Shown here: piece after piece, positions 41,079 to 50,367 of the stretch
Layout: the number at the start of each line of letters is the position of its first letter
Position numbering within the stretch: position 1 is the first letter of the stretch
From: Temperatibacter sp965603205
Lineage (GTDB): Bacteria > Pseudomonadota > Alphaproteobacteria > Sphingomonadales > Kordiimonadaceae
Length of the DNA: 64,000 nt
NCBI GenBank assembly: GCA_965603205.1
Contig: CBFDCC010000011.1
Location: 1 to 64,000 of the forward strand
Reading direction: 5' to 3'
The notes under the pieces: generated by a model
Told to the model about the DNA's origin: nothing
Databases searched by the model: none
What the model saw: only the letters and a program-made list of their open reading frames with translations
Made by a program: the position numbers and the translations under genes

Positions 41079-41702
41079 ATGGCACAGCCAAAAAAGCCAC
41101 AGGACGGCCCCGTTATTATAAAAAAATATGCTAATCGCCGCCTGTATAACACATCAGAATCTAGCTATATAACCCAAGAACATCTGGCGCAGATGATCAT
41201 GGATAATGAAGATTTTATCGTGCATGACGCCAAAAGTGGCGAAGATATTACCAGGGGCGTTCTAGTCCAAATCATCTTTGAACGTGAAGCAAAAATGTCG
41301 CCTGATCAAACTATGTTACCCACTTCTTTTCTGCGTCAACTCATCAGTTTTTATGGGGACAGCCTGCAACCTATTGTGCCAAATTATTTACAGGCCTCTA
41401 TGGAAGTTTTCATGCAAAACCGTGCTACATTAAACAAAGAATTGCACGGCAGTCCTGATCAACCCCTTGAGCTTATTAAGGACTTAACGCGTCAAAATAT
41501 GGATATTTTTGGTGAAATAATAAAAATGTTCACACATGCTACGCCTATATCTAAATCTGCAGCATCGATTACACCGAAGGAAGAAAGTGACATATCCACG
41601 ACTGAACCTACCCAGACTGCAATCTCAACCGATCCCATAGGGGCCTTGAAAGGTCAAATAGCTGCTATTCAGCGGCAGGTAATGTCGCATGCGAAGAAAT
41701 AG
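41079..41702 (+). CDS. phaR: Polyhydroxyalkanoate synthesis repressor PhaR
   Basis: 207 residues. N-terminal DNA-binding domain KKYANRRLYNTSESSYITQE, LAQMIMDNEDFIVHDAKSGE, DITRGVLVQIIFEREA; then the PHB accumulation regulatory domain (MLPTSFLRQLISFYGDSLQP, PNYLQASMEVFM, NRATLNKEL). PhaR binds PHB granules and represses phasin and itself. No phaC, phaB or phasin lies in the window. The methyltransferase is divergent from a shared 195-bp region with candidate operators. Confidence 0.92.
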   Translation: MAQPKKPQDGPVIIKKYANRRLYNTSESSYITQEHLAQMIMDNEDFIVHDAKSGEDITRGVLVQIIFEREAKMSPDQTMLPTSFLRQLISFYGDSLQPIVPNYLQASMEVFMQNRATLNKELHGSPDQPLELIKDLTRQNMDIFGEIIKMFTHATPISKSAASITPKEESDISTTEPTQTAISTDPIGALKGQIAAIQRQVMSHAKK

Positions 41703-41740
41703 TGAATCGGCCCAAAATTAGATATTGTCAAAGATATATA

Positions 41741-42355
41741 TTATTTACAATCACTCATAACCGGTTTCAACCAACGACCAACATCACTTGCAACATCAGC
41801 CATGGCCTCATTAAAGGCTCTCACCACAAAGCTGCTGCCCATGCCCGTTGTAGATACGCGCTTGGCAAAGCTTTCTTCACTCACCAATTCACCATTTGAC
41901 ATGCGGACAAGTCCAAGTCTTAGCATGATATTAGCCATATCAGGATCAGCTGTCGCGTCTAATTCAAAAGAAGAGATATCAATAATTAAACGGCAAGTGA
42001 CTTTGACATCAAGTGTCCCAAGGCCATATGCATTCAATCCTACCTCTGCTCGCAAGCTATCAACGAGGTAAGCTCGTACGAGACTACCTACACGCCCAGC
42101 CCAACGCACACCCTCCAGCCTAGTGATCTCGCTATCTGCAAGCTCGACAATGATAGAATCACTATTCAGGCCCGCAGCCATCACAGGCTCATCGACAAAC
42201 AACCCAGCACCCCCAATAGATTCAGTGGCGCGATCATCATATTCAAGCTGATATAGTTTACCAGCCTTACTATTACTGCCAAGGCCGAACATCTGGCCAC
42301 AAGCAGCCACTGCCACGATAGCCGCAAGGGTCGTTATGCGTCTTAAAAGGACCAT
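41741..42355 (-). CDS. Mla/Pqi-type auxiliary lipoprotein (ABC-type transport auxiliary)
   Basis: 204 residues. Signal peptide with lipobox AAIVAVAACGQMFG, then a PqiC/ABC_trans_aux-like domain: AGLFVDEPVMAAGLNSDSII, RWAGRVGSLVRAYLVDSL, GLGTLDVKVTCRLIIDISSF and AFNEAMADVASDVGRWL. It probably connects the MCE complex to the outer membrane. Its ATG directly follows the mlaD stop. Last gene of the operon mlaE-mlaF-mlaD-lipoprotein. Confidence 0.85.
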   Translation of the reverse strand: MVLLRRITTLAAIVAVAACGQMFGLGSNSKAGKLYQLEYDDRATESIGGAGLFVDEPVMAAGLNSDSIIVELADSEITRLEGVRWAGRVGSLVRAYLVDSLRAEVGLNAYGLGTLDVKVTCRLIIDISSFELDATADPDMANIMLRLGLVRMSNGELVSEESFAKRVSTTGMGSSFVVRAFNEAMADVASDVGRWLKPVMSDCK

Positions 42356-43348
42356 TTACTTTTCCTTCTGCTTAGTTTTATTGCCAGTTTTAGCGTTATA
42401 CGTTGCTGGCTTCGACGGGAAGAGCACACTCGATGGATCTTCCTCAATATTCTGCACGAGCCTAGACAGTGACCGAGCCGTCACCCGCAAATCCATGATC
42501 ATACGTGATATTTCTGGCAGTGAGGTACCTACAAATTGTGATACAGGTTCATCAGCTGCAGCGACAATATTATCCAATCGTTTAATCATCGTATTTAAAT
42601 TATTGACCGTTTGATGCGCCCCCGCCAACAACTCAGCCACGTCTTTTTCAATCAAGGCACCCGTTTTATCAGCGACCGCTGTCAGGCTTTTCATGGTATC
42701 ATTCACTCCTGCGAATGTGGTCCGCGCGTCAGTAATAAGACCATCAACATCCTTAGTGCCTCGGGCAATATTTGACGTAGCGTCTTCGGTATGTTTCAAA
42801 ATTGCAGCAATACGATCTAAATTATCGTCTTTCAGTAATTTTTGAATACGCACCACGGCTAATATAGCCTCGTTCACCAAATTAGGCGCGCTCTCAAATA
42901 TCTCTTGAAAGGCTGAGTTTTCTGATGGAATTACAGGCCTTTCTTCACCCTCTTTTGCTTGAATATTCTGCCCAATCGCCGTGCCGCCACTTAGCTCAAC
43001 ATACGCCACACCCGTCAGACCTTGAAATTCCAAACGCGCTAAGGCACCGGCTGTTACGGGGACCTCTTCACGCAGCCTTACATGCACCCTCACTTTACGC
43101 GGATCATTCACGTTACGCGGGTCACTGGGGGCGAGTGATATATTGCGCACGGACCCCACAGGAACACCCAGATAATATACAGTACCCCCTTTATACAAGC
43201 CAGAGACTGTGCCCTCGAAGAGAATATCATAATTCACATAGCGCGCGTCAGGATCAACCTTTGCTATCCAAATAGAAAAAGCCACCATTGCACCGATAAA
43301 AACTAAGACAAAACTGCCGACAACTATATGTGATGCACGTGTTTCCAT
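42356..43348 (-). CDS. mlaD: MlaD-family MCE protein
   Basis: 330 residues from ATG 43348, overlapping the mlaF stop (TGATG). N-terminal TM (SHIVVGSFVLVFIGAMVAFS) and MCE domain: YDILFEGTVSGLYKGGTVYY, LGVPVGSVRNISLAPSDPRN, LARLEFQGLTGVAYVELSGG. The C-terminal half is a long helical region (residues about 150-300) that forms the periplasmic barrel or needle in this family. Carries phospholipids between membranes with MlaE/MlaF. Confidence 0.9.
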   Translation of the reverse strand: METRASHIVVGSFVLVFIGAMVAFSIWIAKVDPDARYVNYDILFEGTVSGLYKGGTVYYLGVPVGSVRNISLAPSDPRNVNDPRKVRVHVRLREEVPVTAGALARLEFQGLTGVAYVELSGGTAIGQNIQAKEGEERPVIPSENSAFQEIFESAPNLVNEAILAVVRIQKLLKDDNLDRIAAILKHTEDATSNIARGTKDVDGLITDARTTFAGVNDTMKSLTAVADKTGALIEKDVAELLAGAHQTVNNLNTMIKRLDNIVAAADEPVSQFVGTSLPEISRMIMDLRVTARSLSRLVQNIEEDPSSVLFPSKPATYNAKTGNKTKQKEK

Positions 43349-44136
43349 CAATCCTTATCCTTGTTATTAAGTGCTCTTTTTGCGGCCCTTGATCTTGGCC
43401 CCCCAAAATACTCCTGCACCCATTCATTATCGTAAGTGATAACTTCAGCAAGCGGTGCATTAATGAGTATCTGCTTTTCATTTAGCACTGCTACTCTATC
43501 GCAAACAGTATAAAGTGTATCTAGATCATGAGTCACGAGAAAAACTGTTAGCCCTAAGGTCTTGGTTAAACTAACTATTAATTTATCAAAGGCAGCAGCA
43601 CCGATGGGGTCTAGCCCCGCCGTAGGCTCATCGAGGAATAATATATCTGGATCAAGTGCCAGCGCCCTAGCAAGGGCCGCTCTTTTGCGCATGCCGCCCG
43701 ATAGATCAGATGGCAATTTGGGTGCTGCGTCAAGCGGCAAACCCGCCATTTGAACTTTAAGAGTGGCGATATCATCCATTAAATCTTGGCTAAGGTCAAA
43801 ATGCTCCCGCAGTGGTACCTGTACATTTTGTGCTACGCTAAGAGAGGTAAACAGAGCACCATCTTGAAATAACACACCCCAATCCCTGCGAGCCTCGAGC
43901 GCTTCTTTACCGTTTAGCTCTGCTGTGACGCGGCCATTCATTTTAATGACGCCTGCCTTTGGTTTAATCAAACCAACAATAGCCTTCAGCAGCACGGATT
44001 TACCCGTACCCGACGCACCGACAACACCAACGATCTCGCCACGTCTGATATCCATATCCAAATTTTCATGGATGACATTATCACCAAAGGCAGTGCTAAG
44101 ACCTCGAATAGAAATGACGTTATCAGCTTCGCTCAC
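43348..44136 (-). CDS. mlaF: MlaF-family ABC transporter ATP-binding protein
   Basis: 262 residues from GTG 44136. Walker A GVVGASGTGKSVLLKAIVGL, signature DLSGGMRKRAALARAL (Mla-type), Walker B DPDILFLDEPTAGLDPIGAA, switch His LVTHDLDTLYTVCDRVAV. C-terminal extension after EVITYDNEWVQEYFGGPR, as in MlaF. Drives lipid trafficking through MlaE. 9 bp from mlaE; overlaps mlaD by 1-4 bp. Confidence 0.92.
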   Translation of the reverse strand: MSEADNVISIRGLSTAFGDNVIHENLDMDIRRGEIVGVVGASGTGKSVLLKAIVGLIKPKAGVIKMNGRVTAELNGKEALEARRDWGVLFQDGALFTSLSVAQNVQVPLREHFDLSQDLMDDIATLKVQMAGLPLDAAPKLPSDLSGGMRKRAALARALALDPDILFLDEPTAGLDPIGAAAFDKLIVSLTKTLGLTVFLVTHDLDTLYTVCDRVAVLNEKQILINAPLAEVITYDNEWVQEYFGGPRSRAAKRALNNKDKD

Positions 44137-44145
44137 ATCAAACCC

Positions 44146-45288
44146 TCACATATCTATCGAGGTGAAGAAAACGGCAAACATAGCGTCTAAAATGATCACC
44201 ATAAAGATAGATTGCACCACAGAATTCGTTGTATGCCTGCCCAGTGAATCAGCGGATCCATATACGCTTAACCCCTGAAAACATCCACTGAGCGCAATCA
44301 CTGCGCCAAAAAATGGTGCCTTTATCATCCCAACCCAGAAATGGTTAGGATGTACTTCTTCTTGAAAATAAACCACAAAATTAGCTAGTGAAATATCAAG
44401 CTGTAGCCAAGCCATCAATGCCCCACCAACCAGCCCAATCATATCAGAAAAAACAGTGAGCAACGGCATGCAAACAACAAGTGCTAAAAAGCGCGGTACC
44501 ACTAACACATCCATTGGCCGCATCCCCAAGGTTTTCATGGCATCAACTTCTTCGTATAACCGCATGGACCCTATTTGGGCTGTAAAGGCACTGCCCGACC
44601 GTCCTGCTATGATAATCGCGGTCAATAAAATACCCATCTCGCGCAGATGCCCTACGCCCAGCAAATCAATCACATAAATCTCTGCGCCAAATTTTTGCAG
44701 TTGGATAGCCCCTTGGTTCACCATCACAGCACCAATAAGGAATGAGATTAACCCGACGATTCCCAAGGATTGCACACCAATCATCTCAATTTGAGTCACC
44801 AGCGCATTAATCCTGAAGCGCTTAGGCTGCCAGATCATACGAACAATACTGGATAGTACATTACCAAGAAAACTGAGCATTTCACTAATTGAAACAGCCA
44901 CATCAATCATCGTCTCGCCGACATCACCGACGGTCTCTATAAGCCAATTTGGTGGCTCGGGGGCGCATTTTGCCTGCTTAAAATTACCCTCAACCATCTC
45001 TAACAGATGATCATATGAGCTACTAAGCCCCTTGCGCGTAACAGGGCCCGCAGGCGACAAGGCAATGGTGAGACGACGTAATAGCACAGCCCCCGCCGTA
45101 TCTAGTCTGCCAATATCGCTACAATCAACAACCGTAGGCTGGCGTTCATTAATAATAATTTTATCAATTTGCTTTTCAATGAAACTTGCATGATCAATGA
45201 TCCAATCACCACTCAACACAAAACGCAAAATGGCACCGTCTTTAACGGTGGACATGGCGCCTGTTGACGAAGCTACTGTATCTGTCAT
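44146..45288 (-). CDS. mlaE: MlaE-family permease with N-terminal STAS domain
   Basis: 380 residues. Residues about 18-100 form a STAS-like domain (FVLSGDWIIDHASFIEKQID, PTVVDCSDIGRLDTAGAVLL), fused to the MlaE permease: MIWQPKRFRINALVTQIEMI, VGLISFLIGAVMVNQGAIQL, IIAGRSGSAFTAQIGSMRLY (family hallmark), FLALVVCMPLLTVFSDMIGL and ending AMFAVFFTSIDM. In E. coli the STAS partner MlaB is separate; the fusion is usual in Alphaproteobacteria. First gene of the operon. Confidence 0.92.
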   Translation of the reverse strand: MTDTVASSTGAMSTVKDGAILRFVLSGDWIIDHASFIEKQIDKIIINERQPTVVDCSDIGRLDTAGAVLLRRLTIALSPAGPVTRKGLSSSYDHLLEMVEGNFKQAKCAPEPPNWLIETVGDVGETMIDVAVSISEMLSFLGNVLSSIVRMIWQPKRFRINALVTQIEMIGVQSLGIVGLISFLIGAVMVNQGAIQLQKFGAEIYVIDLLGVGHLREMGILLTAIIIAGRSGSAFTAQIGSMRLYEEVDAMKTLGMRPMDVLVVPRFLALVVCMPLLTVFSDMIGLVGGALMAWLQLDISLANFVVYFQEEVHPNHFWVGMIKAPFFGAVIALSGCFQGLSVYGSADSLGRHTTNSVVQSIFMVIILDAMFAVFFTSIDM

Positions 45289-45413
45289 CGTATCTCATCC
45301 ATATCATCGGTTTAAAATAGGCAGACAATGCAATCTATACTTGGCCTATTGCCTGAGTAAGGCTATATAAATACTAAGATAAAAACAACCCCACAAAAAT
45401 TAGGGCGACTGCT

Positions 45414-46841
45414 GTGACCATTGAGACCATTGATACCATATATGATAAAGATAATCCATTGCATGCCTTTGCCAAATGGACGGCCGAGGTAGATGGCAAT
45501 TGGACAGAGGCTGCGCGCCATACAGCCAAGCGATGTTTTATAGACATTATTGCCTGCATGGTCCCCGGCGCCGCTGAAGCGGTGACAGAAAAAGTCTTCT
45601 CTCTCGCTAAATTATGGGGAATTGGCGACGTTACAGCCATTGGCTATAGCGATACATTATCTGCGCCGATGGCAGCGCTCGTGAATGGCACATCAGCCCA
45701 CGCGTTAGATTTCGATGATAATTTTGACCCCGCAAAGGCCCATGCGACAGCGGTATTAGCCCCCGCGCTGTTGGCACTTGCTGATCAGCTTGGTAAAAAC
45801 GGTGAGGATTTAATCGACGCCTATATCGTCGGCTTGCAAATTATTGGCCGTGTTGGCCAAGGCGTTAATCCTTATCACCGCAATCGTGGTTGGCACTCTA
45901 CGGCCACGACAGGCGCTGTTGGTAGTGCCGCTGGTTGCGCGCGCCTCCTTGGCCTAAACTGGCAACAAACAGCCCACGCCATATCAATCGCCACGAGCAC
46001 GGCTGGTGGTTTCATGAGCCAATTTGGTACCATGACCAAACCAATTCACGCTGGATTTGCCGCAGCAGGGGCGGTGCAGGCAGCATGTATGGCCCAGGCT
46101 GGCATCACCGCTGGCGATCAAACACTCCACGGCAAAACGGGCATGGGGACATTAATGGTTGGCCCCGATGTAGAGGCATTACGCGCTGGCATGATCGGCT
46201 TTGAGGAGCACGGCCAAAATGTTACATTCCGCACTAAAGATATAGGCGAGCCGCTCATGATCGAAAAATATGGCTTAAAGGTTAAACGCTATGCCAATTG
46301 CGGCAGTCTACACCGGGCGCTTGATGGCTTATTAGAACTGCGTGAAAAGCATGGCCTTACACCCGATAATGTAGCAGCCATTCATGTGCGTGCGCCAGCG
46401 TCCCATCTGCGCAACCTAATGTATGATAACCCTATCGGGCCTATGCAAGCTAAATTCAGCCTAGAGTATGGCATGGCGGTCGGGCTATTACGTGGTCGTG
46501 CTGGATTGCTAGAATATAGTAATGAAGCTGTTGAGGATAAAGATATTCGCGCCCTTATGGACCTCACCACAAAAGACTATATTGAAAAGCTAGAGAGCGA
46601 ATTTCCTACAGAGGTACATGTGACGTTAAAATCAGGCGAAAAAGTCTCGACTAGCATTAAAATGCCTATTGGCAGTATCGCAAACCCCCTCAGCGATGAT
46701 CAGCTGTGGGACAAGTTTAGCGCATGTCTTGAAGGACAAATACCAGAGAAAAACCAAATAAAAGCACGCAATGATTTGGCTAATTTAGAATCTATTGCTA
46801 ATATAGCTAGCTTGATGCAAAATTTACAAATAAGAGTGTGA
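45414..46841 (+). CDS. MmgE/PrpD-family protein
   Basis: 475 residues from GTG 45414 (AGGGCG upstream). The family includes 2-methylcitrate dehydratase and cis-aconitate decarboxylase. Visible: AAPMAALVNGTSAHALDFDD, AHATAVLAPALLALADQ, RNRGWHSTATTGAVGSAAGC, LSIATSTAGGFMSQFGTMTK with PIHAGFAAAGAVQAACMA, and YANCGSLHRALDGLLEL. Neither prpB nor prpC is nearby, so a role in propionate metabolism is not supported by context; substrate unknown. Confidence 0.85.
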   Translation: MTIETIDTIYDKDNPLHAFAKWTAEVDGNWTEAARHTAKRCFIDIIACMVPGAAEAVTEKVFSLAKLWGIGDVTAIGYSDTLSAPMAALVNGTSAHALDFDDNFDPAKAHATAVLAPALLALADQLGKNGEDLIDAYIVGLQIIGRVGQGVNPYHRNRGWHSTATTGAVGSAAGCARLLGLNWQQTAHAISIATSTAGGFMSQFGTMTKPIHAGFAAAGAVQAACMAQAGITAGDQTLHGKTGMGTLMVGPDVEALRAGMIGFEEHGQNVTFRTKDIGEPLMIEKYGLKVKRYANCGSLHRALDGLLELREKHGLTPDNVAAIHVRAPASHLRNLMYDNPIGPMQAKFSLEYGMAVGLLRGRAGLLEYSNEAVEDKDIRALMDLTTKDYIEKLESEFPTEVHVTLKSGEKVSTSIKMPIGSIANPLSDDQLWDKFSACLEGQIPEKNQIKARNDLANLESIANIASLMQNLQIRV

Positions 46842-46865
46842 TCCGGCGAATAAAATAGATTAAAC

Positions 46866-46898
46866 ATGATCTAGATCAAAGACACAGATAGTTATAAT
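46866..46898 (+). promoter_or_regulatory. FNR/FixK-like box and -10 hexamer
   Basis: ATGATCTAGATCAA at 46866-46879 matches the FNR/FixK core TTGAT-N4-ATCAA except for the first base; a perfect TATAAT lies at 46893-46898. The spacing from box centre to -10 is about 9 bp shorter than a class II FNR promoter, so activation is uncertain. It stands upstream of the nucleotidyltransferase gene. Confidence 0.4.
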
Positions 46899-46940
46899 AA
46901 TAAGATGCGCTCTTTAAAGCGCCGAAGTTGGAGAAAAAAA

Positions 46941-47759
46941 ATGTCACCACAAGGTAAATATACAGCCGTTATCCTCGCAGCAAGCCGTCGCGGTAAAGAA
47001 GACACCGTCGCAAAAATTCAAAACCTTAGCCACAAATGCTTAGTCGTCATCGATGAAATGGTGATGCTAGAGCGCGTTGTGCGTGAAGTTGTTGGCACGC
47101 CTGAGGTTGGACGTGTTTATGTCTCTATTGAGAGTACGGAAATTTTGGACAGTGTACCCGCGTTAAAAGAAATGCGCGAAGCAGGTACCATCCATTATCT
47201 ACCAAGCGAAGATAATTTATATTTATCCGTTGCCAATGCCGCCAAGCAAATTGAAAACCCTTGGCCGCTTATATTCACAACAGGTGACAATGCGCTACAT
47301 ACATCAGAGATGGTAAGCCATTTCTGTAATGAAATGGAAGGCAAAGACCTAGATGCCGCTGCTGCGATGACGCCGTCAGCTGTTATTCTTGAGGCTTATC
47401 CGAACGGCAAGCGCGCCTTTCATAACCTTAAGGGTGAAAGCTGGTCTAGCTGTAATCTATATGCTGTGCTGACTGAAAAAGCCTTGGGTGCTGCAAAGAT
47501 TTTTGAAGGCGGCGGCCAGTTTGGCAAGAAACCTGAGCGCTTGCTTAAAGCTTTTGGCCTTATCTTTCTTATACTATATAAATTCAAACTGGCTACTATT
47601 GATGGCCTAGCTAAGCGCCTGTCTAATCGCTGGAAAATTGCAGTTAAAATTGTTAATATGCCTTATGCTGACGCCCCTATTGACGTCGACAACCCTGGTG
47701 ACTTTGAGCGTACAGAACGCATTTTAAAGGCACGCCGCGGCATCGGCGAAGCTTATTAA
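46941..47759 (+). CDS. MobA-like NTP-transferase domain protein
   Basis: 272 residues from ATG 46941 (GGAG 10 nt upstream; the frame from 46905 is non-coding leader). Nucleotidyltransferase fold: YTAVILAASRRGKEDTVAKI (modified GxG loop), HKCLVVIDEMVMLERVVREV, RVYVSIESTEILDSVP, PLIFTTGDNALHTSEMVSHF (metal-binding Asp) and APIDVDNPGDFERTERIL. The P-loop is altered from the usual LAGGxGTR, and a hydrophobic stretch FGLIFLILYKFK lies in the C-terminal part. Substrate unknown. Confidence 0.75.
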   Translation: MSPQGKYTAVILAASRRGKEDTVAKIQNLSHKCLVVIDEMVMLERVVREVVGTPEVGRVYVSIESTEILDSVPALKEMREAGTIHYLPSEDNLYLSVANAAKQIENPWPLIFTTGDNALHTSEMVSHFCNEMEGKDLDAAAAMTPSAVILEAYPNGKRAFHNLKGESWSSCNLYAVLTEKALGAAKIFEGGGQFGKKPERLLKAFGLIFLILYKFKLATIDGLAKRLSNRWKIAVKIVNMPYADAPIDVDNPGDFERTERILKARRGIGEAY

Positions 47760-47793
47760 GCCTGTTGCGACCAAAATTTAGGAACAGATACTA

Positions 47794-48765
47794 TTGGCCT
47801 TTGATTTGATGAAACGCAATCTATATCCTCCCATTGAACCGTATGATGCAGTTCATTTGGACGTTGGTGATGGACATGAGTTATATGTGGAGCAATCAGG
47901 CAACCAACAGGGCAAGCCAGTTGTGTTTTTGCACGGTGGCCCTGGCGGCGGCACCGGCCCTATACAGCGTCGCTTTTTTGACCCTAGTGTTTACCGTATC
48001 ATTTTGCTGGATCAACGCGGATGCGGCAAATCACGCCCCCACGCTAGCCTAGATAACAACACAACATGGCATCTGGTTGAGGATTTAGAAAAGGTCAGAC
48101 ACCATCTAGAAATTGACAGCTGGATTGTGTTTGGTGGGTCATGGGGCAGTACGTTAGCGCTGCTATATGCGGAGGCTTATCCGGCCCGCGTCAACGCGCT
48201 TGTATTGCGCGGTATTTTCCTCATGCGGGCAAGGGAATTAGATTGGTTTTACGGCAATGAAATAAATGCTGGTACTGGGGCCATATTCCCTGAGGCATGG
48301 GATAATTTTATAAATCACCTGCCAGAGCATGAGCGTGCAACACCAATCAAATCCTATTATGAGAGATTAATCTCGGATGATGAGGCCGTGAAATTAGCAG
48401 CTGCGCAGGCATGGAGTGTATGGGAGACGGGCGTTGTCACCCTAGTCCCTGACCCCGCCCAATTGGACCAGGCAAGGGACGCCTATTTCGCCTTGCCTTT
48501 TGCCCGAATTGAGGCTCACTTTTTTGCTAATAACGGTTTCCTTGAATGTGATAATCAAATATTACGCGACGCCCATAAATTAAAAGACATTCCAACAACC
48601 ATCATTCAAGGACGATATGACGCCATATGCCCGCCAACATCGGCCTATGAACTCGCTAAAGCAATGCCGCACGCAGACTTACGCATTATATCTATTGCGG
48701 GTCACTCTGCCTTTGAGGATGAAATTTTAAGTGAACTGGTTCAAACAATGGACGGTCTACGTTAA
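47794..48765 (+). CDS. pip: Proline iminopeptidase
   Basis: 323 residues from TTG 47794 (AGGAAC 9 nt upstream); ATG 47809 is the alternative. S33 alpha/beta hydrolase that removes N-terminal proline. VVFLHGGPGGGTGPIQRRFF (oxyanion motif), LLDQRGCGKSRPHASLDNNT, IVFGGSWGSTLALLYAEAYP (Ser nucleophile), IQGRYDAICPPTSAYELAKA (Asp), ISIAGHSAFEDE (His). Full length. Followed 29 bp later by the PCu(A)C gene. Confidence 0.92.
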   Translation: MAFDLMKRNLYPPIEPYDAVHLDVGDGHELYVEQSGNQQGKPVVFLHGGPGGGTGPIQRRFFDPSVYRIILLDQRGCGKSRPHASLDNNTTWHLVEDLEKVRHHLEIDSWIVFGGSWGSTLALLYAEAYPARVNALVLRGIFLMRARELDWFYGNEINAGTGAIFPEAWDNFINHLPEHERATPIKSYYERLISDDEAVKLAAAQAWSVWETGVVTLVPDPAQLDQARDAYFALPFARIEAHFFANNGFLECDNQILRDAHKLKDIPTTIIQGRYDAICPPTSAYELAKAMPHADLRIISIAGHSAFEDEILSELVQTMDGLR

Positions 48766-48794
48766 TATAGACACGCACCAAATAGGATTTTATT

Positions 48795-49238
48795 ATGAAA
48801 TATATACTCACACTCCTTACATTTTTAATGGCTGCACCAGCTTATGGCCATGAAGATCACACCACTGACACACTTGAAATTAGCAGTGCATGGGCGCGCG
48901 AGACAATGGGCCGCACCATGTCAACTGCCGTTTATGTGACCATTAAGAATATAGGCAGTGAAAGTGACACAATTACAGGTGTTTCATCGGATGCTGCGGC
49001 AATGGTTCAATTACACCGCTCTTATGAAGAAGATGGCGTTATGCGCATGCAGCATACAGCTGAGCTTGAAATAAAAGCAGGTGAAACAGCAGCCCTAAAG
49101 CCTGGCAGTTATCATATCATGCTAATGCGCTTAAAGTCACCACTGGCTGTCGGGGACGTCTTTACGGTCACCGTATCGTTCAAACATGCTGGTGATGTTA
49201 AACTGCCTGTTGAAGTGACAACAATGGCTGGCAAATAA
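48795..49238 (+). CDS. Periplasmic copper chaperone, PCu(A)C family
   Basis: 147 residues with signal peptide (LTLLTFLMAAPAYGHE). The Cu(I)-binding motif H(M)x10Mx21HxM is visible: MVQLHRSYEEDGVMRMQH, then SYHIMLMRLKSPL. An additional N-terminal His stretch GHEDHTTD follows the signal peptide. PCuAC delivers copper to the CuA site of cytochrome c oxidase. No Sco or cox gene is adjacent. Confidence 0.9.
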   Translation: MKYILTLLTFLMAAPAYGHEDHTTDTLEISSAWARETMGRTMSTAVYVTIKNIGSESDTITGVSSDAAAMVQLHRSYEEDGVMRMQHTAELEIKAGETAALKPGSYHIMLMRLKSPLAVGDVFTVTVSFKHAGDVKLPVEVTTMAGK

Positions 49239-49245
49239 AACAATA

Positions 49246-49336
49246 GGCGGCGAGGCCTAGCTTACGCGAGGGTATATTATTATAGGGCAGAGCCCGTACC
49301 GACCAAGCGGGAGGCCGAGTCAATACGAGGATACTT
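49246..49336. repeat. Dispersed repeat copy between PCuAC and hemH
   Basis: Inverted copy GCCCGTACCGACCAAGCGGG followed by AGGCCGAGTCAATACGAGG at about 49287-49325, preceded by a degenerate half GGCGAGGCCTAGCTTACGCGAGG. Confidence 0.75.
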
Positions 49337-49347
49337 AAGACAAATAG

Positions 49348-50367
49348 CTAAAGCCAACCCTGACCTTCTTTATCTGTCAGATGCTTTAAAAGAGCCATGC
49401 CTTTATCGCTAGCGTTGAGGCATGGTATATATTCAAAGTGCGTGCCGCCAGCGTCTAGAAATGTCTCACGCAGGCCAATATCTACTTCCTCTAATGTCTC
49501 TAAGCAGTCGCTAGAAAAAGCGGGGGCTAAGATCATCACCTTTTTAATGCCGCGGCTCGCCATGTCAGCTAATGTCGTGTCAGCTTGCGGCCCGACCCAT
49601 TCCATCGTGCCAAAACGAGACTGAAAAACCGTAATGAAATTATCTTCACTCATACCCAAATTCTCACGGAGTAATCGTGAGGTTTTAAGACACTGACACG
49701 GATATGGATCGCCCTTTTCCCAATATGATTTGGGCAGCGAGTGGTATGATGCAACAATCGCGTCTGGCTGCCAATCAAGCCCGGATTTAGCCTCATTAAC
49801 GGTGTCAGCAAGTGCCGCAATAAATTCACCATCTTCGAAATAGGCTGATGTTGTCCTGATAGCGGGTTGCCAGCGCATAGTCTTTAACGCGTCAAAGGCC
49901 TTATCATAAGCGGTAGCAATGGTCGAAGCGCTATATTGTGGATAAAGGGCGAACAATATTATCTTTTGACATCCTGCCGCGCGCAGATCCTCTAACTGAT
50001 CCTTAATGCTGGGATTACCATAACGAAAAGCCCAACGCACCATCACATCATCGCCGTACATTTGATCTAGTTTTTCACCTTGATCGCGGGCGATCGTGCG
50101 CAGGGGCGACTCATCCTGCTCATTGTTCCAAATTTTACGGTAATTCTTCAGCGACTTCATCGGGCGAAAGGTTAAAATAGGACCGTTAAGGATAAACCAC
50201 CACAGTAAACGCGGCACTTCGATAACACGCCTATCCGACAAGAATTCTTTTAAATAACGCCGCACCCCACCGTACGAAAGTTCTTCTGGTGTTCCTAGAC
50301 TGATCAACAGCACACCAGTTTTAGCCACTTTCACCTGTTGATGGTCTTTGGGTCGGTCATTATTCAT
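49348..50367 (-). CDS. hemH: Ferrochelatase
   Basis: 339 residues from ATG 50367 (AAGGTGG about 10 nt upstream); the ORF to 50424 has extra residues lacking family fit. Inserts Fe(II) into protoporphyrin IX. GVLLISLGTPEELSYGGVRR, RYLKEFLSDRRVIEVPRLLW, MRWAFRYG-like VRWAFRYGNPSIKDQLEDLR, IVASYHSLPKSYWEKGDPYP (catalytic His), TVFQSRFGTMEWVGPQADTT and FSSDCLETLEEVDIGLRETF (second conserved Glu motif). Fits the cytosolic/membrane-associated alphaproteobacterial form. Confidence 0.93.
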   Translation of the reverse strand: MNNDRPKDHQQVKVAKTGVLLISLGTPEELSYGGVRRYLKEFLSDRRVIEVPRLLWWFILNGPILTFRPMKSLKNYRKIWNNEQDESPLRTIARDQGEKLDQMYGDDVMVRWAFRYGNPSIKDQLEDLRAAGCQKIILFALYPQYSASTIATAYDKAFDALKTMRWQPAIRTTSAYFEDGEFIAALADTVNEAKSGLDWQPDAIVASYHSLPKSYWEKGDPYPCQCLKTSRLLRENLGMSEDNFITVFQSRFGTMEWVGPQADTTLADMASRGIKKVMILAPAFSSDCLETLEEVDIGLRETFLDAGGTHFEYIPCLNASDKGMALLKHLTDKEGQGWL

